This document shows positions 26,576-35,389 of a DNA stretch of 64,000 nucleotides, piece by piece; position 1 is the first letter of the stretch, and each line of letters starts with the position of its first letter. The stretch is from CAXQZM01 sp965229645. Its GTDB lineage: Bacteria > Pseudomonadota > Alphaproteobacteria > UBA7985. Under the pieces are notes generated by a model. The model saw nothing but the letters and a program-made list of their open reading frames with translations, did no database searches and had not been told where the DNA came from. The stretch is from the NCBI GenBank assembly GCA_965229645.1, contig OZ245893.1, forward strand, positions 372,001 to 436,000, in the 5' to 3' direction. Made by a program: the position numbers and the translations under genes.

Positions 26576-27689
26576 ATGAAGGCAGAAATTCAAGCGGTGG
26601 TTCAGGAGATTGAAAAATCCCTGACTCTGCTGAGGAGGCATCTTTGACGTCGATGCCGCGACCCAAAAACTCGATCAACTCAATCTAGAGGCCGAGGACC
26701 CCGACCTTTGGTCGCGTCCCGAGGTGGCGCGCAAGGTCTTGCAGGCGCGCAATCATTTGGACGCGCAATTGTCGGGCTTTGCCGACTTGCAAACCCGCCT
26801 GAGGGACGCGCAGGGCTTGATCGAACTGGCGGAGTTAGAAGGCGACGACGAGGTTGTTGCAACCGCCGAACAGGACCTGATCCAACTGCAGGCACTGGCC
26901 GCCAAGCGCGAGATGGAAAGCCTCTTATCGGGGGAGGCCGACGCCAACGATTGCTATCTGTCGATCAATGCGGGCGCGGGAGGCACCGAGGCCTGCGACT
27001 GGGCCGCCATGCTCTATCGTCTTTATGAGCGCTGGGCCGCGCATCGGGCCTTTAAGGTCCAGATCCTCGACGCGCACGAAGGCGAGGAGGCAGGGATCAA
27101 GTCCGCGACCTTGCAGATCAGCGGCCTCAACGCCTTCGGGTGGCTGAAGTCCGAGAGCGGGGTGCATCGCCTGGTCCGAATCTCCCCGTTCGATAGTTCG
27201 GCGCGGCGGCACACCTCGTTCGCGTCCGTTGCCGTGACGCCCGTGATCGACGACAGCATTGAGATCGATCTGGTCGAATCGGACTTGCGGATCGATACCT
27301 ACCGCGCCTCGGGCGCTGGCGGCCAACACGTCAACACGACCGATTCTGCCGTGCGCATCACCCACTTGCCGACCAACATCGTGGTCCAGTGCCAGAACGA
27401 CCGAAGCCAGCACCGCAACAAAGCCACCGCCATGCAAATGCTCAAGGCCCGCCTCTACGAGGAAGAGCTGCGCAAGCGTGAAGAACGCGCGCAAGAGGGG
27501 TCCAACGCCAAGTCCGACAATGGATGGGGCAGTCAAATCCGTTCCTACGTTTTGCAACCCTACCAATTGGTCAAGGATTTGCGTACGGGGGTCGAGACGG
27601 GTCAAACGGGCGCCGTGCTCGACGGCCAGATCGATCTGTTTTTGGAGGCAAGCCTGGCGGCGAAAGTCGGCACAACCAACGAGGGTTAA
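26576..27689 (+). CDS. prfB: Peptide chain release factor 2 (programmed +1 frameshift)
   Basis: RF2 reads stop codons UAA and UGA. The gene consists of a 23-codon frame from ATG 26576 ending at an in-frame TGA (26645-26647), and the main frame from 26646 to 27689, for 370 residues after a +1 shift. The catalytic GGQ is in ASGAGGQHVNTTDSAVRIT. The tripeptide stop-recognition region (SP.. in VRISPFDSSARRHTSF) is typical of RF2. The frameshift allows RF2 to control its own synthesis. Confidence 0.95.
26633..26648 (+). promoter_or_regulatory. prfB programmed frameshift site
   Basis: AGGAGG (26633-26638), three bases, then CTT TGA C (26642-26648). This is the canonical arrangement: an internal Shine-Dalgarno close to the slippery CUU, followed by the poorly read UGA C stop context. 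When RF2 is scarce the ribosome slips to GAC and makes full-length protein. Confidence 0.95.
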
Positions 27690-28775
27690 ATGCAGTACCA
27701 AACCTTAGGCCATTCAGACTTGCGGGTGTCCCGCCTCTGCATGGGCACCATGAACTTTTCCACCCAGGTCGATCATTCGACGACCCACGCGATTTTGGAT
27801 CGGGCCTTCGACGTGGGCTATAGGTTTTTTGACACGGCGGAAATGTACCCCGTGCCGACCAGCCGAAATCGGGACATCCAGGGTAGGCCAGAGGTTTGGT
27901 TGGGGCAATGGATGGCGACCAAGCCGCGCGACCAGGTCGTGATCGCCACCAAGGTCAGCGGCCCCAGCGGCATGACCTACATTCCCACCCGCCGCGTCCC
28001 GCCCGCGCCCGAGGGACCTACGGGCCTGACCCGCGCTGAAATCCTGTCCGCGGCGGAGGGCTGTTTGCAGCGCCTGGGCACCGACTACATCGACCTGTTC
28101 CAAGTCCATTGGCCCGCGCGCTATATTGGCGGCCTTTGGGGCCAGATGCGCTACGACCCAAAACTTGAACGCACGCCGTCGGCAGATTTTGCCGAAGTCG
28201 CGGGCGCCATGGACGAGCTGATCCAGATGGGCAAGATTCGCCACTGGGGGGTTTCCAACGAGAATACTTTTGGCTTGTGTCGTTACGATGAGGCGTGTCG
28301 GACCGCTGGTTTCAAGAAACCGATTTCGATCCAGAACGACTTTAGCCTCATGAATCGGACCTTCGAACCCGAACTGGCCGAAGCCTGCGCGCCCAGCAAC
28401 TTAAACATAAGCTTGCTGGTCTATGGCGGTTTGGCGGGCGGGGCCTTGTCGGGCAAGTACTTGAAGAACACGAAGGCCCCTGGACGCCATACCACCTATC
28501 CCGACTTTCAGACCCGCTACCACGGCCCGCTGGCGCGTGCGGCGACGCAGAAGTATGTGGATTTGGCAGAGGACTTGGGAATGACGGGAACCGAACTGGC
28601 CCTCGCCTGGATGTTGACCTTGCCCTACGTCGGGTCCGTCATCACTGGGGCGTCCCATCCCGATCAAATCGCCGAACACGCCACCGCGAGCGAATGGACC
28701 CTGGACGCGGAGGCGCTTGCGGCCATCGACGCGATCCAGTGCCAGCACCAAAACCCCTGCAATTGGACCGAATAG
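27690..28775 (+). CDS. Aldo/keto reductase (Tas-like)
   Basis: 361-residue NADPH-dependent reductase with a TIM-barrel fold. Catalytic set: Asp and Tyr in FFDTAEMYPVP, Lys in VIATKVSG, His in LFQVHWPARY. NADP-binding segment near the end: YVGSVITGASHPDQIAEH. Closest in build to E. coli Tas; substrate unknown. ATG follows the prfB stop directly. Confidence 0.88.
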   Translation: MQYQTLGHSDLRVSRLCMGTMNFSTQVDHSTTHAILDRAFDVGYRFFDTAEMYPVPTSRNRDIQGRPEVWLGQWMATKPRDQVVIATKVSGPSGMTYIPTRRVPPAPEGPTGLTRAEILSAAEGCLQRLGTDYIDLFQVHWPARYIGGLWGQMRYDPKLERTPSADFAEVAGAMDELIQMGKIRHWGVSNENTFGLCRYDEACRTAGFKKPISIQNDFSLMNRTFEPELAEACAPSNLNISLLVYGGLAGGALSGKYLKNTKAPGRHTTYPDFQTRYHGPLARAATQKYVDLAEDLGMTGTELALAWMLTLPYVGSVITGASHPDQIAEHATASEWTLDAEALAAIDAIQCQHQNPCNWTE

Positions 28776-28786
28776 GACCCCCAGCC

Positions 28787-29761
28787 ATGTCGTTTGCCAT
28801 CCAAATTTCCGACCATGGAGGGCCAGAGGTTCTCAAAAAAGTCGATTTTTCGGCGGGCGAGCCTGGCCCTGGGCAAATCAAAATCGCGCAACGGGCCATC
28901 GGGCTGAATTTTATCGACACCTACATGCGTTCTGGGCTCTACCCCGTTCCGCTGCCCGCGATTTTGGGGGTGGAAGGGGCTGGCGATGTCGTTGCCCTTG
29001 GCGAGGGGGTGGATCGGATCAAGGTCGGCGATCGTGTCGCCTACTGCCAAGGCGCAGGCGGATACGCCAGCGAACGCCTGCATGCGAGCGATCAGGTCGT
29101 CGTCCTGCCCCCAGGCGTTGACTATGAGGACGCGGTTGCCCTCATGCTGCAAGGGCTGACCGTTCGCTATCTGTTGAAAAAATCCTACGCCGCGCAACAG
29201 GGCGAGACCGTCTTGTGGCAAGCCGCCGCAGGGGGCGTGGGGCTGATCGCCTGCCAATGGGCCAAGCACCTGGGCCTGACCCTCATCGGAACGGCGGGCA
29301 GCGATGCCAAGTGTGCGCTCGCGCGCGAGTTTGGCGCGACCCACATGATCAATTATCGGCGCCAGGACTTTGTCGCCGAGACGCTCAAGATTACGGGCGG
29401 GGACAAGCTGCCCGTCGTCTACGATTCGGTTGGCAAGGACACGTGGGACGGCTCGCTCGATCTCATCCAGCCCTTCGGCTACATGATTTCCTACGGCAAC
29501 GCCTCGGGCGCGGTCCCGCCCATCAACATTGCGATCCTCAACCAAAAGGGCTCACTTTACCTGCAACGGCCATCCCTGTTTCCTTACATCGCTACCCCAG
29601 AAGCCTTGCAGGAGGCGGCAGATGATCTGTTTTCCTTGGTTGCTCAAGGCATCATTCGTCCCCACATCGGGCAAAAGTTCGCCCTTTCGGATATGGCCGC
29701 GGCGCATACCGCCCTTGAGGGGCGGACGACGGTTGGCGCGACTGTGATTAGGGTGGAGTAG
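28787..29761 (+). CDS. qor: Quinone oxidoreductase (zinc-free MDR family)
   Basis: 324-residue NADPH:quinone reductase type. ILGVEGAGDVVALGEGVDR and the coenzyme motif WQAAAGGVGLIACQWAK are present; the catalytic zinc-ligand cysteines of alcohol dehydrogenases are missing, as expected for QOR. ATG 28787 matches the family start (MSFAIQISDHGGPEVLK). Eleven nt after the aldo/keto reductase, so likely cotranscribed. Confidence 0.87.
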   Translation: MSFAIQISDHGGPEVLKKVDFSAGEPGPGQIKIAQRAIGLNFIDTYMRSGLYPVPLPAILGVEGAGDVVALGEGVDRIKVGDRVAYCQGAGGYASERLHASDQVVVLPPGVDYEDAVALMLQGLTVRYLLKKSYAAQQGETVLWQAAAGGVGLIACQWAKHLGLTLIGTAGSDAKCALAREFGATHMINYRRQDFVAETLKITGGDKLPVVYDSVGKDTWDGSLDLIQPFGYMISYGNASGAVPPINIAILNQKGSLYLQRPSLFPYIATPEALQEAADDLFSLVAQGIIRPHIGQKFALSDMAAAHTALEGRTTVGATVIRVE

Positions 29762-29769
29762 GGCGGGTC

Positions 29770-29798
29770 TTGCGGTCTCGAGCGCAAGATCATAGACT
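29770..29798 (+). promoter_or_regulatory. Candidate promoter for the L,D-transpeptidase gene
   Basis: TTGCGG (29770-29775), a 17-bp spacer, then TAGACT (29793-29798), in the 95-bp gap before the gene. The -10 is weak and the assignment rests on spacing only. Confidence 0.3.
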
Positions 29799-29856
29799 TG
29801 GTACCGCTTAAGACTCTCGAGAACAGGCCCCCGCCAATTAAGGGAACTTCATTTAG

Positions 29857-31380
29857 GTGAAACGACGAACCTTTCTCTCCCTTTCTGGGGCAACACTCGC
29901 AGCGGGTTGCGTCACGCCAGAGCCAGCTATGACCGCCGAAACGGTCAACCCCTCGGTCATGGCGATGGTGCGAAGCCGCGCTAACGACGGGATCTTGCGG
30001 GCAGAGGACGTGCGCGCGGGCTTGGATTCCGATACGGTGCTTGCGCAGCGGGCACGGGTGCAGCCCCGCGAAATCGTGCGTGTGGGATCGGGGCAGATTT
30101 ATGACTATGTTGCGGGGACCTCGCCCTTGCCCCCGACAACACCGACGGCCAGCCGTGCGGACCTCGACCGCCTCTACGCTGGCCGTGCTTACAGTCCGAT
30201 TTGGTATACCAATGGCGCGCGCAGGCAAAGGGCGGTCGATCTATTCAAGGTTCAGGTCAACGCCCCCGTCGATGGGCTGCTGCCTGGGGACTATTTGCCA
30301 GGCGAACAGGCCCTGATCGGTCAACTCCCCGTTGGCAGTGCCGCGCTTGCGCAAATCGATGTGGAACTCACGGCGGGCCTGTTGCGCTACATTTATGACG
30401 CGCGCGATGGGCGCTACAGCGGCAAGTCGGGGTCAGACCTTGTCCCCCTTGCGCAAGCAGTGATTTCTGCCCAGAGCCTTGGGGCCGCCATGGATTTGGC
30501 CGTCAATCAGGGGCAAGTCTATCAACTTTTGCGCCAGGAAGCCAAGCGGGAGGCGCAGTTCCTCGACGGTGCGCGCTTTGACGCCTACCGTGTTACCATG
30601 GAAAGCCTGCGCGCAAATCCCGTGAACTTGGTCGATCAGGGCAAGTACCTGATTTCCAACATCGCCGCGCAGGAGGTATTTGCCATGCGCGATGGGCGCC
30701 GAGAACTTGGCATGACCATGGTGGTCGGCCGTCCTACCCGCCAAACCCCCCTCGACAACGATCAGATCGTTTCCGTCAAGTTCTCCCCTGACTGGACCGC
30801 GCCCCGGTCAATCGTGCGTAAGGATTTGATCCCCAAGGCCCCACAAATCTTTGAAGATATGGGCATCGAGGTGCGTCGCGATGGGCAGGTTTTCGACCCA
30901 AGACAAATTGAGTGGGATGAGGATCAAGTGGTCCACTACGACTTTGTTCAACCCCCTGGGCCCTTGAATGTGCTGGGCGGGGCGCGGTTCACCTTGCAAA
31001 ATTCGGCGGCCATCTATATGCACGATAGCCCAGATCGGGTCTTGTTCAATAAGGTCAATCGCATCTATTCTTCGGGGTGTATGCGTCTTGAAAAATCCGC
31101 CGAGCTCGCGCTCTGGCTCCTCCAAGACCAGGACCCAACCTGGACGCTCAATCGCGTAAAAGATCAGATGAACCAGCCCGAGTTTTCGTTTGTGACCCTC
31201 GACCAACCAGTGCCCGTCAAAACCGTCTATCTCGAGGCTTGGCCGTCGTTCAAGGGCGGGCTGCGGGTGGTTCCTGACATCTACGGCGTCAATGCGCCGT
31301 TGCGGCAGCAGATGGGGATCGCGCTACGATCCTCAACGGACCCAAGTGACTTGAGCCAATTTAGAACCTCGATTTTTTGA
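29857..31380 (+). CDS. L,D-transpeptidase lipoprotein, YcbB/LdtD type
   Basis: Makes 3-3 cross-links in peptidoglycan in the periplasm. GTG start; signal with RR (MKRRTFLSLSG) and lipobox LAAGC with Cys18 as the probable lipidated residue. The YkuD catalytic domain is at about 280-425: IYMHDSPD with His389 and YSSGCMRLE with Cys408 and Arg410. The scaffold before it (about 100-270, SPIWYTNGA, DGLLPGDYLP) is the YcbB-type domain. 507 residues, near the family size. It stands alone between two gaps. Confidence 0.9.
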   Translation: MKRRTFLSLSGATLAAGCVTPEPAMTAETVNPSVMAMVRSRANDGILRAEDVRAGLDSDTVLAQRARVQPREIVRVGSGQIYDYVAGTSPLPPTTPTASRADLDRLYAGRAYSPIWYTNGARRQRAVDLFKVQVNAPVDGLLPGDYLPGEQALIGQLPVGSAALAQIDVELTAGLLRYIYDARDGRYSGKSGSDLVPLAQAVISAQSLGAAMDLAVNQGQVYQLLRQEAKREAQFLDGARFDAYRVTMESLRANPVNLVDQGKYLISNIAAQEVFAMRDGRRELGMTMVVGRPTRQTPLDNDQIVSVKFSPDWTAPRSIVRKDLIPKAPQIFEDMGIEVRRDGQVFDPRQIEWDEDQVVHYDFVQPPGPLNVLGGARFTLQNSAAIYMHDSPDRVLFNKVNRIYSSGCMRLEKSAELALWLLQDQDPTWTLNRVKDQMNQPEFSFVTLDQPVPVKTVYLEAWPSFKGGLRVVPDIYGVNAPLRQQMGIALRSSTDPSDLSQFRTSIF

Positions 31381-31501
31381 TTTGGTGCCTTGGGCGTCAC
31401 AACGGATCAAAGTTTTTTTGAGGGCGCGCCACTTTTTCGTTGCACATTTTGCGCATCTCACTAAGACCCGCGACGGTACCTTTTAACTCTGGAGTATTAC
31501 T

Positions 31502-31642
31502 ATGCGTGCTATTCTATCTATCGCAGCAGCTTCGCTTATTCTCGTTGCTTGTGGCGAAACCCAAAATAACGGTGGCACTTCGACTGCGCCGACTTGTACA
31601 ACACAAATTACAAAAACGGGTGTTGTTGAAGTCTGCGAATAA
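31502..31642 (+). CDS. Tiny lipoprotein (46 aa)
   Basis: ATG 31502 with GGAG seven bases upstream starts a 46-residue product: signal peptide with lipobox ILVAC (lipidated Cys17), then a short Asn/Gly/Thr-rich segment with two further Cys (PTCTTQ and VEVCE), which could form a disulfide. A strong terminator follows 30 nt after the stop. The size and build resemble entericidin-like small lipoproteins, but I cannot assign a family. Codons are less GC-rich than neighbours, as is common in highly expressed small lipoprotein genes. Confidence 0.75.
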   Translation: MRAILSIAAASLILVACGETQNNGGTSTAPTCTTQITKTGVVEVCE

Positions 31643-31672
31643 GCCAGACTTTTTCTAAGTCATGATTTGGGA

Positions 31673-31700
31673 AGAGGGGCCAGGTGCCCCTCTTTTTTTT
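31673..31700 (+). terminator. Rho-independent terminator
   Basis: Perfect 8-bp stem AGAGGGGC / GCCCCTCT with a 5-nt loop (CAGGT), followed by seven further T residues. It ends the small lipoprotein transcript. Confidence 0.92.
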
Positions 31701-31752
31701 CCAACCTGCCAAGGCTAACAAATTTGGGACCCGCTTCAATCCAATGCTGCTT

Positions 31753-31949
31753 ATACCAGCGGCGAATGAGAATGACTCTTATGATCGCTGGTACAAGGGC
31801 CGCGACTGCGGCCCCCGCAGCGGCCCCGAGAATAGCGCGAAAGCGCCTCGGGGTATAAGCGAAGGCCCCGTCGGAGGCGAAACGCGAAGCGTTTCTGCCG
31901 TGAGACACAAAACGGTCAAAAAAGTGTCAACTTTTTTGTCCGTTGGTAT
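31753..31949 (-). repeat. 197-bp five-hairpin repeat, copy 1
   Basis: Reads in reverse: ATACCAACGG at 31949 to CGCTGGTAT at 31753, identical in length to copies 2-4. It lies between the terminator and ccmC, ending 12 nt before the ccmC ATG. The first hairpin has one mismatch (ACGGACAAAAAAGT against ACTTTTTTGACCGT). Bases 31701-31752 show nothing recognisable. Confidence 0.9.
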
Positions 31950-31961
31950 TAGAGCCGCCCC

Positions 31962-32693
31962 ATGTATTTTTTGGCAAACCCGCGACGTTTTGCCCGCGTC
32001 TATCCGTACTTTTTGGGATGTTTTGCCGTTCTCGCGGTTTTGGGGCTGTTGGTGGGCTTGGTCCTAGGTTTGGGCTTTACGCCTGCCGCGGAACGGCACG
32101 GGCAGATGGTGCGGATGCTCTATATCCATCCGCAAAGCGCGATCTTGGGGCTGGCGTGCTGGGCGGCCATGGCGGTCAGCGCGGCCCTTGGGTTTGTCTT
32201 GCGCCATCCCTTGGCGGACATCGCGACCCAGGCGCTGGCGTTGCCTGGACTCTTGTTCACTTTGTTGGCCCTGGCCACGGGCTATATCTGGTCGGTGCCT
32301 GGCTTTGGGGGGTTGCCCTTTGCCGACCCCATGATCATTCTGGTTCAGATTTTGCTACTGCTTTACTTTGCGTACTTTGCCCTGATCCATTCGTTTGACG
32401 ATCCCCTGCTCGGGCGGCGGTTCGCGGGGTTTTTGGCCATGCTTGGCTTGGTTGTGGTGCTGCTGATCCACTATACGCCCGACCTGTTCAATACGATCCA
32501 TCAGGATAAGGGCGTTACCAGTCGCGCGATCCAGGGGCCGCTCTATGCGCCGTTCCTCGCCATGCTGATCGGCTGTATCGGCCTGGCGGGAACCTTCGCC
32601 CTGATGCGGATGCGCGTTCTGGTGGCCGAGATGAAACTGCGCGTCCGCATGCTCAAGGCCAGTGCGCCCGACCCTGAGGCCCTAGGTCTATGA
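31962..32693 (+). CDS. ccmC: CcmC-like heme handling protein lacking the WWD motif
   Basis: CcmC passes heme to CcmE during cytochrome c maturation. 243 residues with six membrane helices. The two axial-ligand histidines are kept: His56 in MLYIHPQSA and His180 in DLFNTIHQ. The periplasmic WWD segment, normally a run like WGTWWVWDARLTS, is replaced at 110-124 by WSVPGFGGLPFADPM, with one Trp left. Reading frame and helices are continuous on both sides, so this is not a frameshift. Position directly before ccmD and ccmE supports the assignment. Overlaps ccmD by ATGA. Confidence 0.8.
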   Translation: MYFLANPRRFARVYPYFLGCFAVLAVLGLLVGLVLGLGFTPAAERHGQMVRMLYIHPQSAILGLACWAAMAVSAALGFVLRHPLADIATQALALPGLLFTLLALATGYIWSVPGFGGLPFADPMIILVQILLLLYFAYFALIHSFDDPLLGRRFAGFLAMLGLVVVLLIHYTPDLFNTIHQDKGVTSRAIQGPLYAPFLAMLIGCIGLAGTFALMRMRVLVAEMKLRVRMLKASAPDPEALGL

Positions 32694-32977
32694 GCGGTTG
32701 GACAGGGTTGGACTTTGGCGCGGCCTGGCCGTTCTTGGCGGTCAGCTACGCCTTGTTCTTCGCCTTGCAGGGGTTTGGCGCGCTAAGCCTGCGGTGGCAA
32801 CACCGCCAGTTGCGGCGGCAGGAACTCGTATTGACCGCACTCGAGGCGCGTCGCAACGGCGCGCGCCAGGAAATTGGGCCCGAAAATGACAATCGCAAAA
32901 CTGCCGAACCTTTGGACCCCAAGCCCGCCCGTCCCGCCGAGGCGGCGGACGCGGACCTGCGGGCGCAAGACCCTTGA
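32690..32977 (+). CDS. ccmD: CcmD-like small membrane protein
   Basis: CcmD helps release holo-CcmE from CcmABC. 95 residues: one membrane helix at about 12-32 (PFLAVSYALFFALQGFGAL) followed by a basic cytoplasmic stretch (RWQHRQLRRQELVL), the CcmD layout; the tail (about 40 residues, Pro/Ala-rich) is longer than usual. Sequence identity is weak in this family, so the call relies on topology and position between ccmC and ccmE. Confidence 0.7.
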   Translation: MSGWTGLDFGAAWPFLAVSYALFFALQGFGALSLRWQHRQLRRQELVLTALEARRNGARQEIGPENDNRKTAEPLDPKPARPAEAADADLRAQDP

Positions 32978-33426
32978 CCAGCAAAGGCCAGCGCCTCCTG
33001 TTCGTGAGCGTGCTGGCGGCCACCATGGCGGGCGGGTTTGCCCTGCTGGCGACCGTTTTGCGTGCCAATCTCGACGGGTATCAAACCCCAGGTGACTTGG
33101 TGGATCAGGACCTGATTCTGGGACAGGTGCTGTCGGTGGGGGGGCTCGTCGTGCCTGGCAGCCTCCAGGCCATCGACGAACCCTTGGGCAGTCGATTTGT
33201 CGTGGCGGACGCGGCGGCACAGCTCCAGGTTGTTCATGAAGGCCCGCTGCCCGACTTGTTCGCCGAGGGGGAGTTGACCCAGGTGCAGGGGCCGCTGATC
33301 CAGCTCGACCCCCTGATCTTGTCCGCGACCAAAGTGCTGGCCAAGCACGATCAATTTTACGTGCCCGTGACCGCGCAGCGCGCCCTGGACGAGGTGCGCG
33401 CGCAGGCCCAGACGCCTGAACAATGA
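32974..33426 (+). CDS. ccmE: Cytochrome c maturation protein CcmE (heme chaperone)
   Basis: Periplasmic, membrane-anchored chaperone that binds heme covalently. 150 residues: N-terminal anchor at 7-30, OB-fold (QVLSVGGLVVPGSL ... LPDLFAEGELTQVQG) and the heme-binding His125 with Tyr129 in VLAKHDQFY. The start is TTG 32974, overlapping the ccmD stop; no ATG or GTG precedes the anchor. Confidence 0.9.
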   Translation: MTSKGQRLLFVSVLAATMAGGFALLATVLRANLDGYQTPGDLVDQDLILGQVLSVGGLVVPGSLQAIDEPLGSRFVVADAAAQLQVVHEGPLPDLFAEGELTQVQGPLIQLDPLILSATKVLAKHDQFYVPVTAQRALDEVRAQAQTPEQ

Positions 33427-33433
33427 GGGTCGC

Positions 33434-35389
33434 ATGCTTGGCCTGATCGTCGATTTGGGCGCCTTCGTCTTTGCCTTGCTCGGCGCCTTGCACGCGCTCA
33501 ACTGCGCGGCGGGCGCGGCGGCCGTATCGCGGCCAGGGGGGCCTGCTGCGGCCCTGCAAGCCCGGATCAGCCGCCTGCTGGTGGGGCTCTATGGCTTTGT
33601 CCTGATCGCCCTCATGACCGCGCTGGCGGACAACGATTTTGACCTGCTGTTTGTGGCCCAAAACACCAACGCTGCCACACCGCTGATCTACAAAATTGTC
33701 GGAGTCTGGGGCAATCATGAAGGGTCGCTGGTCCTCTGGCAACTGATCATGGCCCTGTATCTGGCGCTGATGGTGCGCCCCCCACGGGCCATGCCAGCGC
33801 GTACCCATCGCTTGGCCCTGTGGATTTTGGGGCTGGTATTGGCGCTGTTCTATGGATTTTCGGCCTGGCTCGCCAACCCCTTTGCCAGCAACGGCACCTT
33901 GCCCCCAGGGACGGGCGATTTGAATGTCTTGTTGCAAGACGCCGCGCAGGCGATCCACCCGCCTTTGCTCTACCTCGGCTATACGGGCGCAGGCGCCACC
34001 TTCGCCGTGGCCGTCGCCCTCTTGTGCCGTCGCGATTTGAATCTTCCCTGGGCCGATTGGGTGCGGCCCTGGGCGCTGACTTCCTGGGCCTTCTTGACCG
34101 CGGGTATCGCCCTGGGGTCGTTTTGGGCCTACTATGAATTGGGCTGGGGCGGCTGGTGGTTTTGGGACCCTGTGGAGAATTTGGCCCTCTTGCCGTGGAT
34201 TTTGGGGACGGCCCTGATCCATTCGCTGCAAGTGGTGCGCGCGCGCCAAGCCTTGGTCGGTTGGGCCTTGTTGCTGGCGATTCTGACCTTTGTCATGGTG
34301 CTGCTCGGGACCTTCATCGTGCGCTCGGGCTTGCTTACGTCCGTCCATGCCTTCGCCGCCGACCCCGATCGTGGCCTGTACTTGCTGGGGGTGCTGGCGC
34401 TTCTCACCGCTGCGGGACTTGCGGCCTACGCTTACGGCACCGCCCAGCAGTTGCCCTGGCGCGTGCAGATGCAGGCGAACCGTCACGGCGCCTTGTTGCT
34501 GAACAATTTACTGCTCATGACTCTGTTCGCGGCGGTGTTGGCGGGAACATTGGCCCCGACGCTGATCACGCTGCTGGGCGGGGAGACCTATGTGGTGCGG
34601 GCGCGGTTTTATGTGCCGACCTTCGTCTATCCTGCCCTGGGGCTGCTCGCGCTCATGTCCGTCGGGGTATGGACCCGCTGGCATGGGACGGGCCTAGGCG
34701 GGCAGGCGATCCTCGCGGGAAGTCTTGGGGGCCTGCTGATCCTTGCCATTCTCCTGATCTTGTTCACCGATCTCGGTCTTTCGGCGGCCTTCATGGCGGT
34801 GCTGGGCGGATGGTTGCTCGTCTCCACCGTCGCGGCCTGGGCTCGGCAGGCGCCGACATGGCGGGCGCTGACCCGACTGGCCCCGCCACGCCACGGCTGG
34901 GCCTTGGCGCACCTGGGCCTTGCCCTCGCGTGCCTGGGCATGGCGGGTTCCACCTTGCTGACGCAGGAACGGATTTTTGAGTACGCGGGCGCGCAAACGC
35001 GCGAGGTCTATGGGCAGTCCCTGACCCTCCGCCCGCGCTTTTGGTTGGCAGGGGACAACTTCCACGCCTATGTGACCGCCGTCGAACTGGAAGGGCGTGG
35101 CGTGCGCCTGGCGGAAACGCGGCTCTACCACCCGCAGGCGGCGGCGCTCGATCCCCGGACAGACCCCGACGACCGCGCCTTCCTCGCCACCCACGGCCAG
35201 CCGAGTACCGAAGCGGCGCTGTTTCGCGGCCTTTGGCACGATACCTTCGTCCAAGTCCAAGACCGCGCGGGCGGCGCGCCCCTCGTGACCGTGGCCAAGA
35301 AGGTCGGGGTGACCTGGATCTGGATAGGGGCTGCCCTCATGAGCCTGGGGGGCGGTCTTGCCCTGTGGCCGCGGCGTTGGGACCTCTAG
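33434..35389 (+). CDS. ccmF: Cytochrome c heme lyase subunit CcmF
   Basis: Attaches heme from CcmE to apocytochrome c together with CcmH and CcmI. 651 residues, about 15 membrane helices. The WWD motif is intact (GWGGWWFWDPVENLALLPW), as are NHEGSLVLWQL and the His-bearing loops (IHPPLLYLGY, LIHSL). Its normal WWD contrasts with the degenerate one in CcmC of the same cluster. Stop shares one base with the next GTG. Confidence 0.94.
   Translation: MLGLIVDLGAFVFALLGALHALNCAAGAAAVSRPGGPAAALQARISRLLVGLYGFVLIALMTALADNDFDLLFVAQNTNAATPLIYKIVGVWGNHEGSLVLWQLIMALYLALMVRPPRAMPARTHRLALWILGLVLALFYGFSAWLANPFASNGTLPPGTGDLNVLLQDAAQAIHPPLLYLGYTGAGATFAVAVALLCRRDLNLPWADWVRPWALTSWAFLTAGIALGSFWAYYELGWGGWWFWDPVENLALLPWILGTALIHSLQVVRARQALVGWALLLAILTFVMVLLGTFIVRSGLLTSVHAFAADPDRGLYLLGVLALLTAAGLAAYAYGTAQQLPWRVQMQANRHGALLLNNLLLMTLFAAVLAGTLAPTLITLLGGETYVVRARFYVPTFVYPALGLLALMSVGVWTRWHGTGLGGQAILAGSLGGLLILAILLILFTDLGLSAAFMAVLGGWLLVSTVAAWARQAPTWRALTRLAPPRHGWALAHLGLALACLGMAGSTLLTQERIFEYAGAQTREVYGQSLTLRPRFWLAGDNFHAYVTAVELEGRGVRLAETRLYHPQAAALDPRTDPDDRAFLATHGQPSTEAALFRGLWHDTFVQVQDRAGGAPLVTVAKKVGVTWIWIGAALMSLGGGLALWPRRWDL

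Noticed and set aside
26641..26648. In-frame TGA early in prfB as a sign of a pseudogene
   Set aside because: The AGGAGG-CAT-CTT-TGA-C context is the known programmed frameshift of RF2 genes, and the main frame is intact.
31660..31908. Open frame beginning MSHGRNASRFASDG inside the 197-bp repeat, seen again in the other copies
   Set aside because: It follows the repeat on every copy, has no ribosome site, and depends on repeat composition; the hairpin structure explains the sequence better than coding does.
31962..32693. CcmC as a product of two compensating frameshifts around the WWD motif
   Set aside because: Helices and family positions continue in one frame on both sides, and neighbouring frames of 32290-32335 do not encode a Trp-rich WWD segment.
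32742..34486. 567-codon antisense frame opposite ccmD-ccmF
   Set aside because: Composition rich in Gln, Gly and Arg with no domain; it is the complement of membrane-protein coding sequence.
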